Notes: generated by a model from the sequence alone, not told the origin. A DNA stretch of 64,000 nucleotides from Hymenopus coronatus (GCA_030762935.1 CM060884.1:74341196-74405195); one strand, 5' to 3'; positions 1 to 10,705 are shown, numbered from the stretch's first letter. Translations and numbers: made by a program.

Positions 1-4
1 CATC

Positions 5-102
5 ACCGACGTTTTGCCGAAATTTGCAAAAGAAAAAAATCTACGTGTAAAATTCTGGAGCCCAAACAAGGTACCAGACCCATATTTCGGCAAGACGTCG
101 GT
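5..102. repeat. Short inverted repeat (19-bp arms) at window start
   Basis: ACCGACGTTTTGCCGAAAT at 5-23 is the reverse complement of ATTTCGGCAAGACGTCGGT at 84-102 with one mismatch, leaving a loop of about 60 bp. It could be a small hairpin or the termini of a very short element. The window edge prevents a decision. Confidence 0.5.
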
Positions 103-174
103 TTCGTAAGCATTTGGACCAAGAGTCCTAAGAAATTTTAAGTCCAGGGCTTCATAGTTTAACTATTATGGTTA
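103..174. other. Unassigned spacer
   Basis: AT-rich sequence between the initial inverted repeat and the head of the tRNA-derived array. I see no gene or recognisable repeat in it. Confidence 0.4.
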
Positions 175-937
175 AATTGTAAGCCGCCATTGGGGTACGT
201 CATCTCAAAATTATTTGGATCAAGTTATAGTTTACCGGGAAGCATGCGAGGCATTTGGGAAATATAAAGCCGTGCCGGCATGTTGCCATGGTATCTCAGT
301 GGAAGAGCAACTGGCTAGACACCGAGAGACCCGTGGTTCAAATCCCGGTTATAGCATTGAATTTTTCAATCTGACACTATCTATAAAAGTCTTGTTCTTC
401 ACACGGCTAGAGATCAAGATATCTGTGGTTCAAATCCCGGCTATGACATTGAATTTTTCAATCTGACTCTACCTATCCAACTCCTGTCCTATACATGGCT
501 AGAGACCAGGAGATCCGTGGTTCAAATCCCGGCTATGGCATGGAATTTTTCAGTCTGGCTCTACCTATCCAATTCCTGTCCTACACACGGCTAGACACCG
601 GGAGATCCGTGGTTCAAATCCTGGCTATGGCATTGAATGTTTCAGTCTGACTCTACCTATCCAACTCCTGTTCTACACACGGCTAGAGACCGGGAGATCC
701 GTGGTTCAAATCCTGGCTATGGCATTGAATGTTTCAGTCTGACTCTATCTATTCAACTCCTGTCCTACACACGGCTAGACACCGGTTCAAATCCCAGCAA
801 TGGCATTGAATGTTTCAGTCTGGCTCCACCTATCCAACACCTATCCTACACACGGCTAGACACCGGGAGATCCGTGGTTCAAATCCTGGCTATGGCATTG
901 AATTCTTCAGTCTGGCTCCACCTATCCAACACCTATC
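175..937 (+). repeat. tRNA-derived SINE (type B) with a 92-bp tandem body, 7 units
   Basis: A head with the motif TTTACCGGGAAGCATGCGAG (231-250) leads to a tRNA-like 5' half. Its A-box-like TGGTATCTCAGTGG lies near 290. A B-box-like GGTTCAAATCCC then recurs at 335, 427, 519, 611, 703, 784 and 876, so the spacing is 92 bp except once, where 11 bp including GGGAGATCC are missing. Each unit repeats only the anticodon-arm to T-arm portion plus the tail ATTGAATTTTTCAGTCTGAC. The A-box is not repeated. The same head and unit recur near 28.8, 31.3-32.0 and 54.4 kb, so this is a family. Open frames of 60-110 codons here are translations of the repeat, not genes. Confidence 0.85.
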
Positions 938-963
938 GCACTTGTATGATAAAACAATTAAGA

Positions 964-1779
964 ATCTGATGTGTTCCATTCACATGACTACCTCTAGCTG
1001 ATTTGCAAAGAAAAGTGTTAATCTTTTATCTACACCACATTAATCAGGATAATCATAAGCACAATTAGTCTTATTGCAGTTTCCCTGTGATTAGAAGGGA
1101 AATAAGTCAATGCACAATCAAGTCCTTTAAAAGCTGGTCGCTATGTAAACCATTTGAAATTCTATTCTGTTTCCTTGCCAGGAGTAACAAACGAGAAGAT
1201 GTCTTCCCATTTGAGAAAAATTTAAGTGGCTTAAAATTTAAACCAATAATCCTGAATATCTCGAAAGCAGTTAAGTGTTCAAGAAATTAAAATAACAAAA
1301 ATGTTGTGTTTTAATGAAATCTACATTTTTGTGTAGTAAGCTTTTGTCTATCTTTTATTGTTTGTCAGGTACACAAACGTCATCCAGAATGAAAGGTCTT
1401 CAGAGGCTATTCCCACAAAAATGTAATATATGCATTTCATTTGCCAAAAAAATGTCCTAAACATAGAGTTCGTTAATTAAAATCGTTAGAGGTACTTTTT
1501 TAGAACATAACATGTTTCAAGAAATGTCAGAAGTAAAAGAGGGGTGAGGAAATTTTCTTGTAAATATTATTGTCGCATCCTTGGAAGATACCCAAATTAA
1601 ATACCAAGTTTGGTGCTTAGCAGATTTTTCATTTTTGAGCTATGCTGTCAACGACACACACGGTCAGGTGTCTAAAAATGCTTTTCTTGGATTCACGGGG
1701 TCTTAAAACATGTGTTTCTGGTAAACCTCGGGATGCAATTTTTGGGTGTAATACAACACCTTCTCTATACACTATGTAC
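964..1779 (+). mobile_element. R850 copy, diverged, joined tail-to-tail to the next
   Basis: It starts at ATCTGATGTGTTCCATTCAC and carries the family blocks in order: AAATAAG motif, CAGAGGCTATTCCCA, TCCTTGGAAGATACC, ACACACGG tract, and the terminal hairpin. The 3' hairpin at 1759-1800 is shared with an inverted copy that follows. Diverged from the family majority, so probably old. Confidence 0.85.
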
Positions 1780-1800
1780 ATAGTACGTGTATAGAGAAGG
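1759..1800. repeat. 42-bp near-palindrome at an R850 tail-to-tail junction
   Basis: CCTTCTCTATACAC and GTGTATAGAGAAGG form 14-bp perfect arms around a 14-bp centre containing TATGTACATA. This is the R850 terminal hairpin, serving as the 3' end of two opposed copies. Confidence 0.85.
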
Positions 1801-2922
1801 TATTGTATTGAAAAAATTTTGATACCAAGATTTCACCGGAAATATATATCTTGGGACCCTCTAGTTCCAAATAAAATGTTTATGTGTGTGTTTGTGTGTC
1901 TGTCTATTTGTCTATCAGTGTGTGTGTGTGCGTGTGTTTGCGGACAGCATAGCACAAAATACTAAACTTATTATTTAAGTTTAGTATCTTCCAAAGATGC
2001 AAGACACAAGGTTTTCAAGAAAATTCCCCCGTCTCCAAAGAGCCATTAAGACAAATTGTTCAAAATTTTGATTTTTTCGAAAATTACTCTATTTTGATTA
2101 AAATATCGTATATTAAACATATTTACATGAAAAATAAAATACTTATTTGAATTTTCAGGGAATAGTCTCTGAAGACATCCTAATCTGGATGAATTTTGTG
2201 AAATTTGGTATCACTGTAAGAGATAGACAAAAACTTACTTGACAAAAATGTAGAGCTCGTTGAAACACACCACTTATACTAATATACATTTGGTATCACT
2301 GGCAAACCGTAAGAGATAGACAAAAACTTACTTCACAAAAAGTGTAGAGCTCGTTGAAACACACCACTTATACTAATATACATTTTTTTGTGCAGCTGAC
2401 TATCTTTAAGATATTACTAGTCATTGGTTTCCTTTTTAAAATACTTGTCATTTCCGCTCCATACTAACAAAAGAAATTCAGTCCCAAAGCAACCAGCTTT
2501 ACTCTATGGTAATCCCGTATTTCCCTTATTAGGAAGCAACTGGCCGCGCCGTGGCCGAGTGGTTAGACCACTCGCCTCTCCCCTAGACGGCCCAGGTTCG
2601 ATCCCAAGCGACCGCATGTGATATTTGTGGTGGACAAAGCGGCGCTGGGGAGGGTTTTCTCCGGGTTGTTCGGTTTCCCCCGCCATCACATTCCACCGCT
2701 GACCCATTTTCATTCATGTATCATCAGTGTCACCGCCTGCGGTGCCATAAGTATTTAAAGCGGATGTTAAACACACCAAAAAAAAAAAAATAAAGAAGCA
2801 ACTGATAAGATTATTTCTACTAATTTTTTCTGGATTTGCATGAAGTAAATAAAATAATAAGTTTTTAGCAATGATTTGTAGCAGAAATGTGGAGAAAGTC
2901 ATGTGAATGCAACACATCAAAT
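1780..2922 (-). mobile_element. R850 copy, inverted, interrupted by a SINE
   Basis: On the minus strand it runs from the 5' end GATGTG..TTCACATGAC (2922-2900) to the shared hairpin at 1759-1800. It carries a (TG)n tract at about 1880-1935 and a complete type A SINE at 2543-2794. A roughly 85-bp stretch with TGTAAGAGATAGACAAAAAC is duplicated in tandem (about 2204-2288 and 2289-2388). Confidence 0.85.
2543..2794 (+). mobile_element. tRNA-derived SINE, type A, full length with target duplication
   Basis: The head has an A-box TGGCCGAGTGG (about 2551) and a B-box GGTTCGATCCC (about 2596), as in RNA polymerase III promoters. The body follows with GTGGTGGACAAAGCGG and TTTTCTCCGGGTT, and it ends in a 13-base A run. 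Direct repeats GAAGCAACTG at 2533-2542 and 2795-2804 are perfect target-site duplications, which shows LINE-type retroposition. It sits inside an R850 copy and is therefore younger than that copy. Confidence 0.93.
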
Positions 2923-3250
2923 TTTCACAAAGCGATGTGGTTCAGAGAGAGCTATTTCTGGACGCTACAGAATGTAAATTGTTGTATACAAATAGAATGT
3001 GCGGAGTTATCTGCAAGAAGCAGCGCGTTCAAAAATCGACGTGTGCTCTAAGCAAAAAAGAACGCATATGATCGCCACTTTCATCGTTACAAAGGAAATC
3101 AAGGACAGCTGCGCAGCTTTGCATGTAAACTCTGAAGTGACATGAGTCATTAAGCGAACAGCTTTGAGCACCGTCAACAGTGACGTCACTGCTACCGCGA
3201 CTTGCAGCACTTCATATTGACAGGTTTAAAATAAGGACGTGAAAAACCAA
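2923..3250. other. Unique stretch, no gene recognised
   Basis: Low-repeat sequence between R850 copies. A minus-strand frame of 67 codons (3210-3007) has no recognisable domain. A palindromic TGACGTCA is present at about 3180; alone it is not evidence for a promoter. Confidence 0.4.
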
Positions 3251-3815
3251 ATCTGATGATTCATAGACAAGACTTTCTCTACATCACTGCAGCAATTATT
3301 GTTAAATAGTTTATGCTAATCGGGAAAAAATTAACTGAAATAGTCTTATTACTTGTTTTCTTGTAGGTAGAAGCGAAATAGCATAGGTTAAAGTGATAGT
3401 CAAAAGCTGGCTGCTATGTGACTCAAGTTCCTTTGTTTGTAAAAGCAGAAGTTGACAATTCCCGAATGAAAAAAGTATAAGTATTTTAAAACTGAAACCA
3501 ATATAAGGAATATCTCAAAAATGGTCCACTCCACGAAAGAAATGTATATGACATAAATTGTGTGTTTTAAAGAGTTCTACATTGTTTATTAAATCAGTTT
3601 TTTTTTATCTCTTACGGTTAACCAATTATGCAAAATTCCGTAAAATTCATCCAGAATAAACACGTCTTCAGAGGCTATTTCCAGAAAATTAAATATATAC
3701 ATTTTATTTGTCACGTAAATATCATAAATATAAGAGAGTTTAATAAAAATCGTTACAGCCATTTTTCAGAAAATCAAAATTATCAAAATTATTCCATGTA
3801 AAGGGTAGCTTGGTG
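3251..3815 (+). mobile_element. R850 copy, 3' truncated
   Basis: It starts at ATCTGATG and includes GACTTTCTCTACATC, but breaks off just after the TCCATGTAAAGGGTAG block, before the microsatellite and 3' hairpin. The next sequence is an interior block of another '+' copy. Confidence 0.8.
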
Positions 3816-4255
3816 TTGTAAGTAAAATGAAAATAAGAGAATATACTGAGTTAAAATGACAGTCAAATCTTTTAAAAGCCGGATGCTATGTGATTGAACT
3901 CAATTTGTTTGCATAGTCAGGAGTTCACAAATAAGCGTATGCGAAAAGTTAAATATTTTAAAACTGAAATAAATAACAAATTATATCTTGTAAAAAATGT
4001 ATATAACATAAACTCTATGTTTAAGGACGTTTATATTTTATGTATACAATTTTTGTCTTTTTTTATCGGTTTACCAACAATGCAAACTTCAGGAAAATTC
4101 ATTCAGAATGAAGAGATTTTCTTCAGCTGTTCCCAGAAAATTCACGATACACAATTTTTTTGGCACGTAAATATATTCATTTCCGGTATTTCAATAAACA
4201 TTGTTTGATCCATTTTTAACAAAATATATTTTCGAAAATGTTTCCATGTAAAACC
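3816..4255 (+). mobile_element. R850 copy, truncated at both ends
   Basis: It begins inside the family at TTGTAAGTAAAATG and stops at TTTCCATGTAAA, where it meets an inverted copy. The 104-codon frame at 3894-4208 is repeat sequence. Confidence 0.75.
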
Positions 4256-4820
4256 AACTAGACTTTACATGGAAAAAAAATTGAAAATTTAGACTTTCTC
4301 AAAAATTACTCTAACGATTTTGATTAATGTATGCTGTATTAAAAATATTTGCCTGACATATAAAATGTGTATCTTGAATTTTCTGGGAATAGCGCCTGAG
4401 GACATGTTTATTCTGAATGAATTTTATAGAATTTTGCATAACTAGCAACAGTAAGAGATAGACTAACACTTATTACACGAAAGATGCATCTCGATTATAC
4501 ACCAATTTACATCATATATATTTTTTTCGTGGAGTGGATCGTTCTTGACATTTCCCTTGTTCTTGGTTTCAGTTTAAAAAAACTTATACTTTTCTCTTAC
4601 TATTGGCCATGCAAAGCACCGGATTTCAAATCCATAGCAACCACATTTCAAAACATTTGATTGTCGGTTTAGCCTAGTGTATTTGCTTATTTCCATCAAT
4701 AGGAACTAAATAATAAGACCATTTCTGCTAGTGCTTTAGAATTAAATAGATAGAATAATAACCTTATTAACAATAATTTGTTACAGAGTTTTAGAGAAAG
4801 AGTGGAGCACAGCAGAGTTT
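4256..4820 (-). mobile_element. R850 copy, inverted, 3' end missing
   Basis: It starts at TTTACATGGAAA, the complement of the preceding copy's end, giving a second tail-to-tail inverted pair (arms about 4241-4275). It runs through TTGAATTTTCTGGGAATAGC to a degraded 5' end near TTAGAGAAAG. Confidence 0.75.
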
Positions 4821-5095
4821 TATACTGGCGAAAATAAAATAATTATTTCTGATAATACTAGGGCCGTTTTTTTTTCAAACTACGATGAGCTTTACATAGA
4901 AGACAAATTCATAGAAAACAATTATTTTATTATTAAAAGTTTTGTAAATTTATGGTTACTTTTCAACATAATCGCAGAAAAGATTGAGACATTTATCGTA
5001 TCTGTGCACAAGCTTTGCAATACCCGCTTCAAAAATGTATCCGCCAATGATTTCAAGTGAACATTGACGTTGTTTTGAAGATTTTAGTACTTTAC

Positions 5096-5345
5096 GACAT
5101 TTGCGGAGAGCCATTCAAAACAAACGAAGAGGAATGCTGACTTCAATAGTTGTGTTGATCTATGACAACGCTCGTCCACACACTGCTGGCACAACCCATT
5201 GGCTCCTTGAACAATTTCAGTGAGATATTTTCGATCATCTGCCGTACAGTCCTGACCTGGCACCCAGTGACTTTCACCTTTTCCCTGAACTGCCATAGGA
5301 GGGCAGAAATTTCAAATCAACGAAGCTCTTCAAAACAACGTAAAT
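5096..5345 (+). pseudogene. Mariner transposase C-terminal fragment (DD34D)
   Basis: The translation resembles the second and third catalytic blocks of mariner transposase: a YDNARPHTAGTTHWLLEQFQ-like stretch, then PYSPDLAPSDFHLFPEL in a shifted frame. Frameshifts near 5220 and 5295 break it. It forms the loop of the foldback element and cannot make an active enzyme. The same fragment recurs near 14.3, 35.9 and 52.0 kb. Confidence 0.8.
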
Positions 5346-5535
5346 AGTCTTTTGAAATCATTGGCAGCAGCATTTTTTGAAGCGCGTATTGCAAAGCTTG
5401 TGAACAGGTATGATAAATATCTCAATCTTTTCGGTGATTATGTTGAAAAGTAACCATAAGTGTACAAACTTTTAGTATTAAAATAATTGTTTTTATGAGC
5501 TTGTCTTTTGTTTATAGCCTATCGGAAGTTGAAGA

Positions 5536-6396
5536 ACGCTTATGAGTTCCATTCACATGACTTTCTCTGCATCTCTGCAAGAAAGTACCGTTAAAAAGTT
5601 TATGCTTGTGCTTACTTCATACTAATCAATAAAAAATTAGCAGAACTAGTCTTATTACTCTTCTCCTTGTAAAAAGAAGCGAAATAAGGAAGCACCATAG
5701 GTTAAAGTGATAGAAAAACCTAGTTGCTATGTGACTGAAGTTCCTTTGTTTGTATGGAAGGAGTTGATAAATTCCTGTATGAGAAAAGTATAAGTTTTTT
5801 AAAGGTGAAATCTAAAACAAGGAATAACTCAAAAACGATGAACTACACGAGAAAAATATATATAATATAAATTGTGTGTTTTAAATGTTTTCGCAGCAAC
5901 TATTTGTCCACCTCTTACGGTTTAGCAGTAAAATAAAATTCCTTCAAGTTCTCCAGAATAAAGTAGTCTTCAGAGGTTATCCCAAGAAAGTTCAAGATAT
6001 CATATTATTTTTCAGGTAAATATCTTTAATATACGATATTTTAATGAAAATCGTTAGAGCCATTATGTAAAAAAAGCAAATATTTTGAAAAACGTTCTAT
6101 GTAAAGGGTAGTTTGTGGTGGGGGAATTTTTCTGAAAATCTTCATGGCGCATTCCTGGAGGATACTAAACCTAAATACCAAGTATGGTATTTTACCTACT
6201 TTTCGTTTTTGAGCTATCATGTTCAAAGACACGAGCACACGGACACACACGGACCCTTTTTCTGAAAATACTTTTTTTGGATACAGGGGACCCTAAAACG
6301 TATATTTTCGGTGAAATCTCGGTATCGAATTTTTGGGTGGAGTGCAATACCTTCTCTATACACTATGCACATAGTACGTACAGAGAAAGTAAAAAA
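5536..6396 (+). mobile_element. R850 copy, complete, nested in the mariner end
   Basis: The 5' end TTATGAGTTCCATTCACATG follows the mariner sequence GTTGAAGAA. The 3' hairpin CTTCTCTATACAC...GTACAGAGAAAG ends in TAAA, followed by AAAGGCCCTCATA, the rest of the mariner terminus. The insertion therefore lies in a run of A. Length is about 860 bp. Confidence 0.87.
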
Positions 6397-6406
6397 GGCC
6401 CTCATA

Positions 6407-7026
6407 ACTGGTACAAATTACAATAATATGTCTTACATCTTATGGATGTTACAAATTTCACACATGCATTTAAGCAATTGAGTGAGAAGACAGAAGCGCT
6501 TGGCGTTATTCATCTGTTGGAAGGCTTATTTGGAATGCACAGATTGTTTGCGTCATAAGTTAAGAAGATTATGAATGAGATATGTAAGACTGAGCCAGAC
6601 TTATCCACTCAGGTGGAGTCCTGGTGACATCTCCGCTTCGCGAGTAACCACTCAGGAAGTGTGTTTCAGGGGTTGCAGCCATCGCGGAATATTAAGTGGC
6701 AAACTGACATTGCATGATCAATTTTCGGGAGAAGTAGCAAAGAAGCCAAGAGCGCAAAAGGAAGAAAGAACGATAGAGAAGCAGAGTGACGCCCTTATAA
6801 AATGCATAGGAAAAATAAACGTGAGAGATTGCGGGAGCGCTAGAGATTCAACAAAGAAGGAAGGAAATTCATAAAGATAACGGAATTGGGGGAGAAAGTG
6901 CCTTTAGAACTGTAATACAGTTAAAGACTGAAAACACAGTGATTCTGTGACATGAGCATTTGCTCAAAGCCACTTCTTTCACATTGTTATAAAGCAACAT
7001 TAGTATAATGGGCGAAAACATTAAAA
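6407..7026. other. Unique stretch, no gene recognised
   Basis: Sequence between two R850 copies. The longest frame (6575-6874, '+', 99 codons) gives a basic, low-complexity C-terminal half rich in K, E and R with no domain I recognise. It may be chance. An AAGAGCGCAAAAGGAAGAAAG purine-rich tract lies at about 6750. Confidence 0.4.
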
Positions 7027-7829
7027 ATCTGACGTGTTCCATTCACATGACTTTCTCTATATCCCTGTAACAAATTATTGTTAAATAACTAATGCTTCCA
7101 ACTAAGCGAGAAAAATTTAGCACAAATAGTTTTATTACTTGTTTCCTTGTAAGTAGAAGGGAAATAAGGGAGTACCAAGGGTTAAAGTGATAGTCAAAAC
7201 CTGGTTGCTATGTGACTGCAGTTCTTTTGTCTGTGTGGACAGCTGTTGACAAATTAGAAAAGTATTAGTTTTTAAATGTGAAATCAAAAATGAGGAACAA
7301 CTTAAAAGTAATAAACTCTGCGAAAAAAATGTATAAAACATAAATTGTGCCTCTTATCGTGCTCTACATTTTTGTGTGGTCAGTTTTTGTCCATCTGTTA
7401 CGGTTTAGCAGTTATGAAAAATTCAGTAAAATTCATTCAGAACAAAGTAGTTTTCAGGGTCTATTCCCAGAAATTTTAAGGCATACATTTTATTTCTCAG
7501 GTAAATGTATTTAATATGCGATATTTTAATCAAAATCATTAAAGCCATTTTTGAAAAAATGAAAATTTTCGAAAAAGTTCCATGTAAAGTGTATTTCAGT
7601 GTGGCATCCCTGGAAGATATTAAACTTAAGTGCCAAGACTTTTCGTTTTTGAGTTGTGATGTTCACAGACACACGGATACACAAACGGACCTTTTTCTGA
7701 AAATGCTTATTTTGGATATAGGGGACCCTAAAACATATATTTCAGGTGAAATCTCAGTATCGGATTCTTTGGTAGAGTGCAATACCTTCTCTATATACTA
7801 TGCACATGGTAAGTGTAGAGAATGTAAAA
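7027..7829 (+). mobile_element. R850 copy, complete, upstream member of a tandem pair
   Basis: It starts at ATCTGACGTGTTCCATTCAC and ends GTGTAGAGAATGTAAAA, where the next copy begins at once. The interior keeps ATTTTAATCAAAATC, TTTTTCTGAAAATGC and GGTGAAATCTC. Confidence 0.88.
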
Positions 7830-8816
7830 ATCTGTTATGTTTCATTCACATGACTTTCTCTACATCTCTGTAACAAATTATTCTTAAAAAGCATATACTT
7901 CTATCGGTATCATGCTAATCGAGATAAACATTAGCCTCCTTGAAATAAGGGAATTGTTTTTATAGAGTTTAACGCTCGCTTTCACCACTTTGGTACCACA
8001 GGCGATGACACAGATAGATGATGGAATGTGATGGCGGGGGACATCGGAGAATCCGGCGAAAACCCGCCCCTGCGCCGCTTTGTCCACCACAAATCTCACA
8101 TGAGGTCGCTTGGGATCGAACCCTGGCCGTCTAGGTGAGAAGCGATTGGCGAACCTGGCCTAAATAAGGGAATACAACGATAGTTTAAAAGGTGGTTTCT
8201 TTGCAAGGCCAGGGGTTGACGAAAGGTTTTATACATTATAAATCTGTAACTAATGACAAGGCATAACTCGAAAGCGGCCACGAAAAAAAAAATGTATATG
8301 ACATAAATTGTGTGTTTTATCGTAATCCACTTTCTGTGTACTGTTTACCTATTTCTTACGATTTACAAGTTACACAAATTCAGCAAAATTCATTCGGAAT
8401 AAAGAGGTCTTTAGAGGCTATTCCCAGAAAATTCAAAATATACACTTTATCTGCGATATAAATATCTTTAATATACAAAATTTTAATCAAAATCGTTACA
8501 CTTTTGAGAACATCTAAATTTTCCAAATTTTTTTCATGTAAAGGGTAGTTTGGAGTAGGAGGATTTTCTCAAAGTCATCGTGTCGTATCCCTGGAAGATA
8601 CTATACTTAAATACTAAGTTTGGTATTTTAGCGACTTTTCGTTTTTGAGTTATCGTGTTCAAACACATATACGAACCTTTTTCTAAAAATATTTTTATGG
8701 ATACAGAGGACCCTAAAGCGTGTATTTCCTTCGAAATCTCGGTATGGAACTTTTGGGTGGAATGCAATATCTTCCCTATACACTATGTATATAGAATGTG
8801 CAGGGAAACTAAAAAT
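7830..8816 (+). mobile_element. R850 copy, complete, interrupted by a SINE
   Basis: ATCTGTTATGTTTCATTCAC directly follows the 3' end of the previous copy. A type A SINE interrupts it at 7955-8161. It ends GTGCAGGGAAACTAAAAAT. The 126-codon minus frame at 9008-8628 spans this repeat and its flank and is not a gene. Confidence 0.87.
7955..8161 (-). mobile_element. tRNA-derived SINE, type A, inside R850
   Basis: On the minus strand the B-box-like GGTTCGATCCC (about 8123-8113) is followed by CGACCTCATGTGAGATTTGT and the GGTGGACAAAGCGGCGC body. Direct repeats AAATAAGGGAAT at 7943-7954 and 8162-8173 are perfect. The tRNA 5' half is degenerate. An AAATAAGGG block is native R850 sequence, so the duplication was made from it. 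Confidence 0.9.
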
Positions 8817-10705
8817 CAGTACTTTGTCTTTGAAGAGTTCATTATTGTTACTCCATATAATTTTCCTTATGATGAGTATATTTTGTAAGCCTTCGAAATA
8901 TTGTCCTAGTATTTTGTTTTCTAATCTAAGAGAGTTTTTGAACGCACCAAAAGCTTCTTCTGCCAACGAAAATCGTTGTCCACGCATTTTATTCTTGATG
9001 TTTGGCAACAGCAGAAGACATTGTGTTCCAAATCAGAACTCTGCGTTAGACTGTAGTATTGTTATGGTTACCAGGGAACAACATATAGACGATGTTAGAC
9101 CCTTAGTGGAAAACCCGCATAGAAAACAGTTTCATATAACTAATAAGTGAAGGTGTTATTGTTTTGAGTTTACGCAGAATTTTCAGCATTTATATATTTA
9201 GTGTGACAGTTACCTCTTTCCACAGCTGTTAGTAACTACTTACCTCACAATTACAGCAGAAGCAAACTCACCATATAACTTGCTTAGTGACGTAACAGGC
9301 AACCTTGCTGCGACCTAATGGGAAAGAGCAGAATTATTAATCCTGCACCTTTAGCAAGCCATCGTGGGAGAGAATAAATTAATTTTAGTTTGAACATCGC
9401 TATGGGACGGTCTTCTTCTCAATAAGTACAGCTGAGCCACCTAGGGTACTCAAAAGTGTTTTTTTTTTTCAGCTTGGATAAAATTGGGGATATTATACAT
9501 ATGGCAAGTAAAAACAGTGTAACTGTGAAAAGCAATTTTGCTCGGGGTATTCAGAGTAAACTAGAGTTTGTTTGATTGCCTGTAACTTGTCTGTTAAAAT
9601 GAGTTACGTTAGGCCCTAACCGTAGTAAAGTAAAAACCACAGAAATAATTTAAATTGTGAAAGGTACAAATAAGAATAATACCCAGAGACAAAGGCAAAA
9701 AGTTGGTGAACTTTGTTAAACTCAGAGGCCAAATAAATTACATTTACTAAATAAAACAGTGCAATATTTACAATTAAAATACAAGATATACATCTCCTTT
9801 ATCAAAAGTCCAAGACAGCACAACGTTTGAAGGACAAGCTCTTCCACAGAATTGTAAAATGAATCTATGATGTCATTAGTTATTTCTTGCCGATTAATAA
9901 GGTTAAAGCTTCTCTCGTTGCGAATGTGGTTAAAATGTTAGCCAAGTTAAATGCATGATGCAACAGGAAAAGTGAAAATAACTTAGACAAGCCCAAATAT
10001 ACTCACACCAGACTTACGCTGCTCTCCTAGACATTGGCCTTTTCCTCCCTCCAGGAAGACTGAAGTGAATGCACACTTGTTAGGTAGGCCTTGTGTTTGG
10101 GCATGCGTGACTTGAAACTGGCTCCGACAAATTCCGAGGATAAGAGTTTCTTGGAGCCTCTCCATGGAGATCGCAATACAGTTAGCGCTTGGGCACAGAT
10201 TATCCCGTACTAACGCCGAAGTCGACGTGTAGTCGTAACGGTTTCAACCGTAAATACGTAATCAAGTTTAAAAATACATGTATTAGTAATGACTATTTCA
10301 CAAGAAAATGCTATTAAACATAAATATGACCAACTCTTTCAGGATGTTTTGCAGCTTTCTAGAAATGTTTCGCCAGACCTTTAGGAAATTTGTTTATGTA
10401 AAGATTCCCTCTGGGGGTTTTGAACAAAGTGTTGTCTAAAATTACTACTGTACATGCCATCTTCTGCAGTGGTTCTCACGTTCCACTTGGCATAAGAATC
10501 ATTGCAGTTGGAGACCGTAGAATGTGAAACAAAACAGAAAATACGGCGCGATGGTAACCACAAGCTTCAGAATGCGACACATCTGATATATTCGATATTC
10601 GTCCAGAAGATCCCACAAATATTCAAAAGATTATGTGACATCATTTTATAGCTATAACATCAGGAAGAATTGCAAGCCTGGGGTATCGTGAATTTTACTG
10701 AGTCG
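8817..10705. other. Longest low-repeat stretch in the window, no gene recognised
   Basis: About 1.9 kb, A+T rich, without R850, SINE or mariner sequence that I can see. Frames at 8785-9150 ('+'), 10165-9983 and 10563-10381 ('-') are 60-121 codons with no recognisable domain or start context. If a host exon exists in this window, this is among the likelier places, but the sequence does not show one. Confidence 0.4.

Larger units (their letters stand above)
4856..6406. mobile_element. Foldback mariner (type 1) with an R850 nested in its right terminus
   Basis: The left end is TACTAGGGCCGTTTTTT; the right end, GGCCCTCATA, lies beyond a nested R850 (5536-6396). Arms of about 220 bp (4861-5085 and 5340-5534) are inverted copies of a transposase 3' end. 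The central 5096-5340 carries a C-terminal transposase fragment with the IHDNARPHTA-like and SPDLAPSDFHLF-like signatures of DD34D mariners, broken by frameshifts. No N-terminal helix-turn-helix part is present, so it is non-autonomous. Confidence 0.8.

Noticed and set aside
3180..3189. cAMP-response promoter element (TGACGTCA)
   Set aside because: A single 8-bp match in a 64-kb window is not informative, and no gene lies nearby.
6575..6874. 99-codon frame as a small gene
   Set aside because: No recognisable domain, low-complexity basic tail, and no splice, promoter or poly-A evidence. Left as unassigned sequence.
8628..9008. 126-codon minus frame
   Set aside because: It crosses the R850 3' end into unique sequence, so its first and last parts have unrelated origins.
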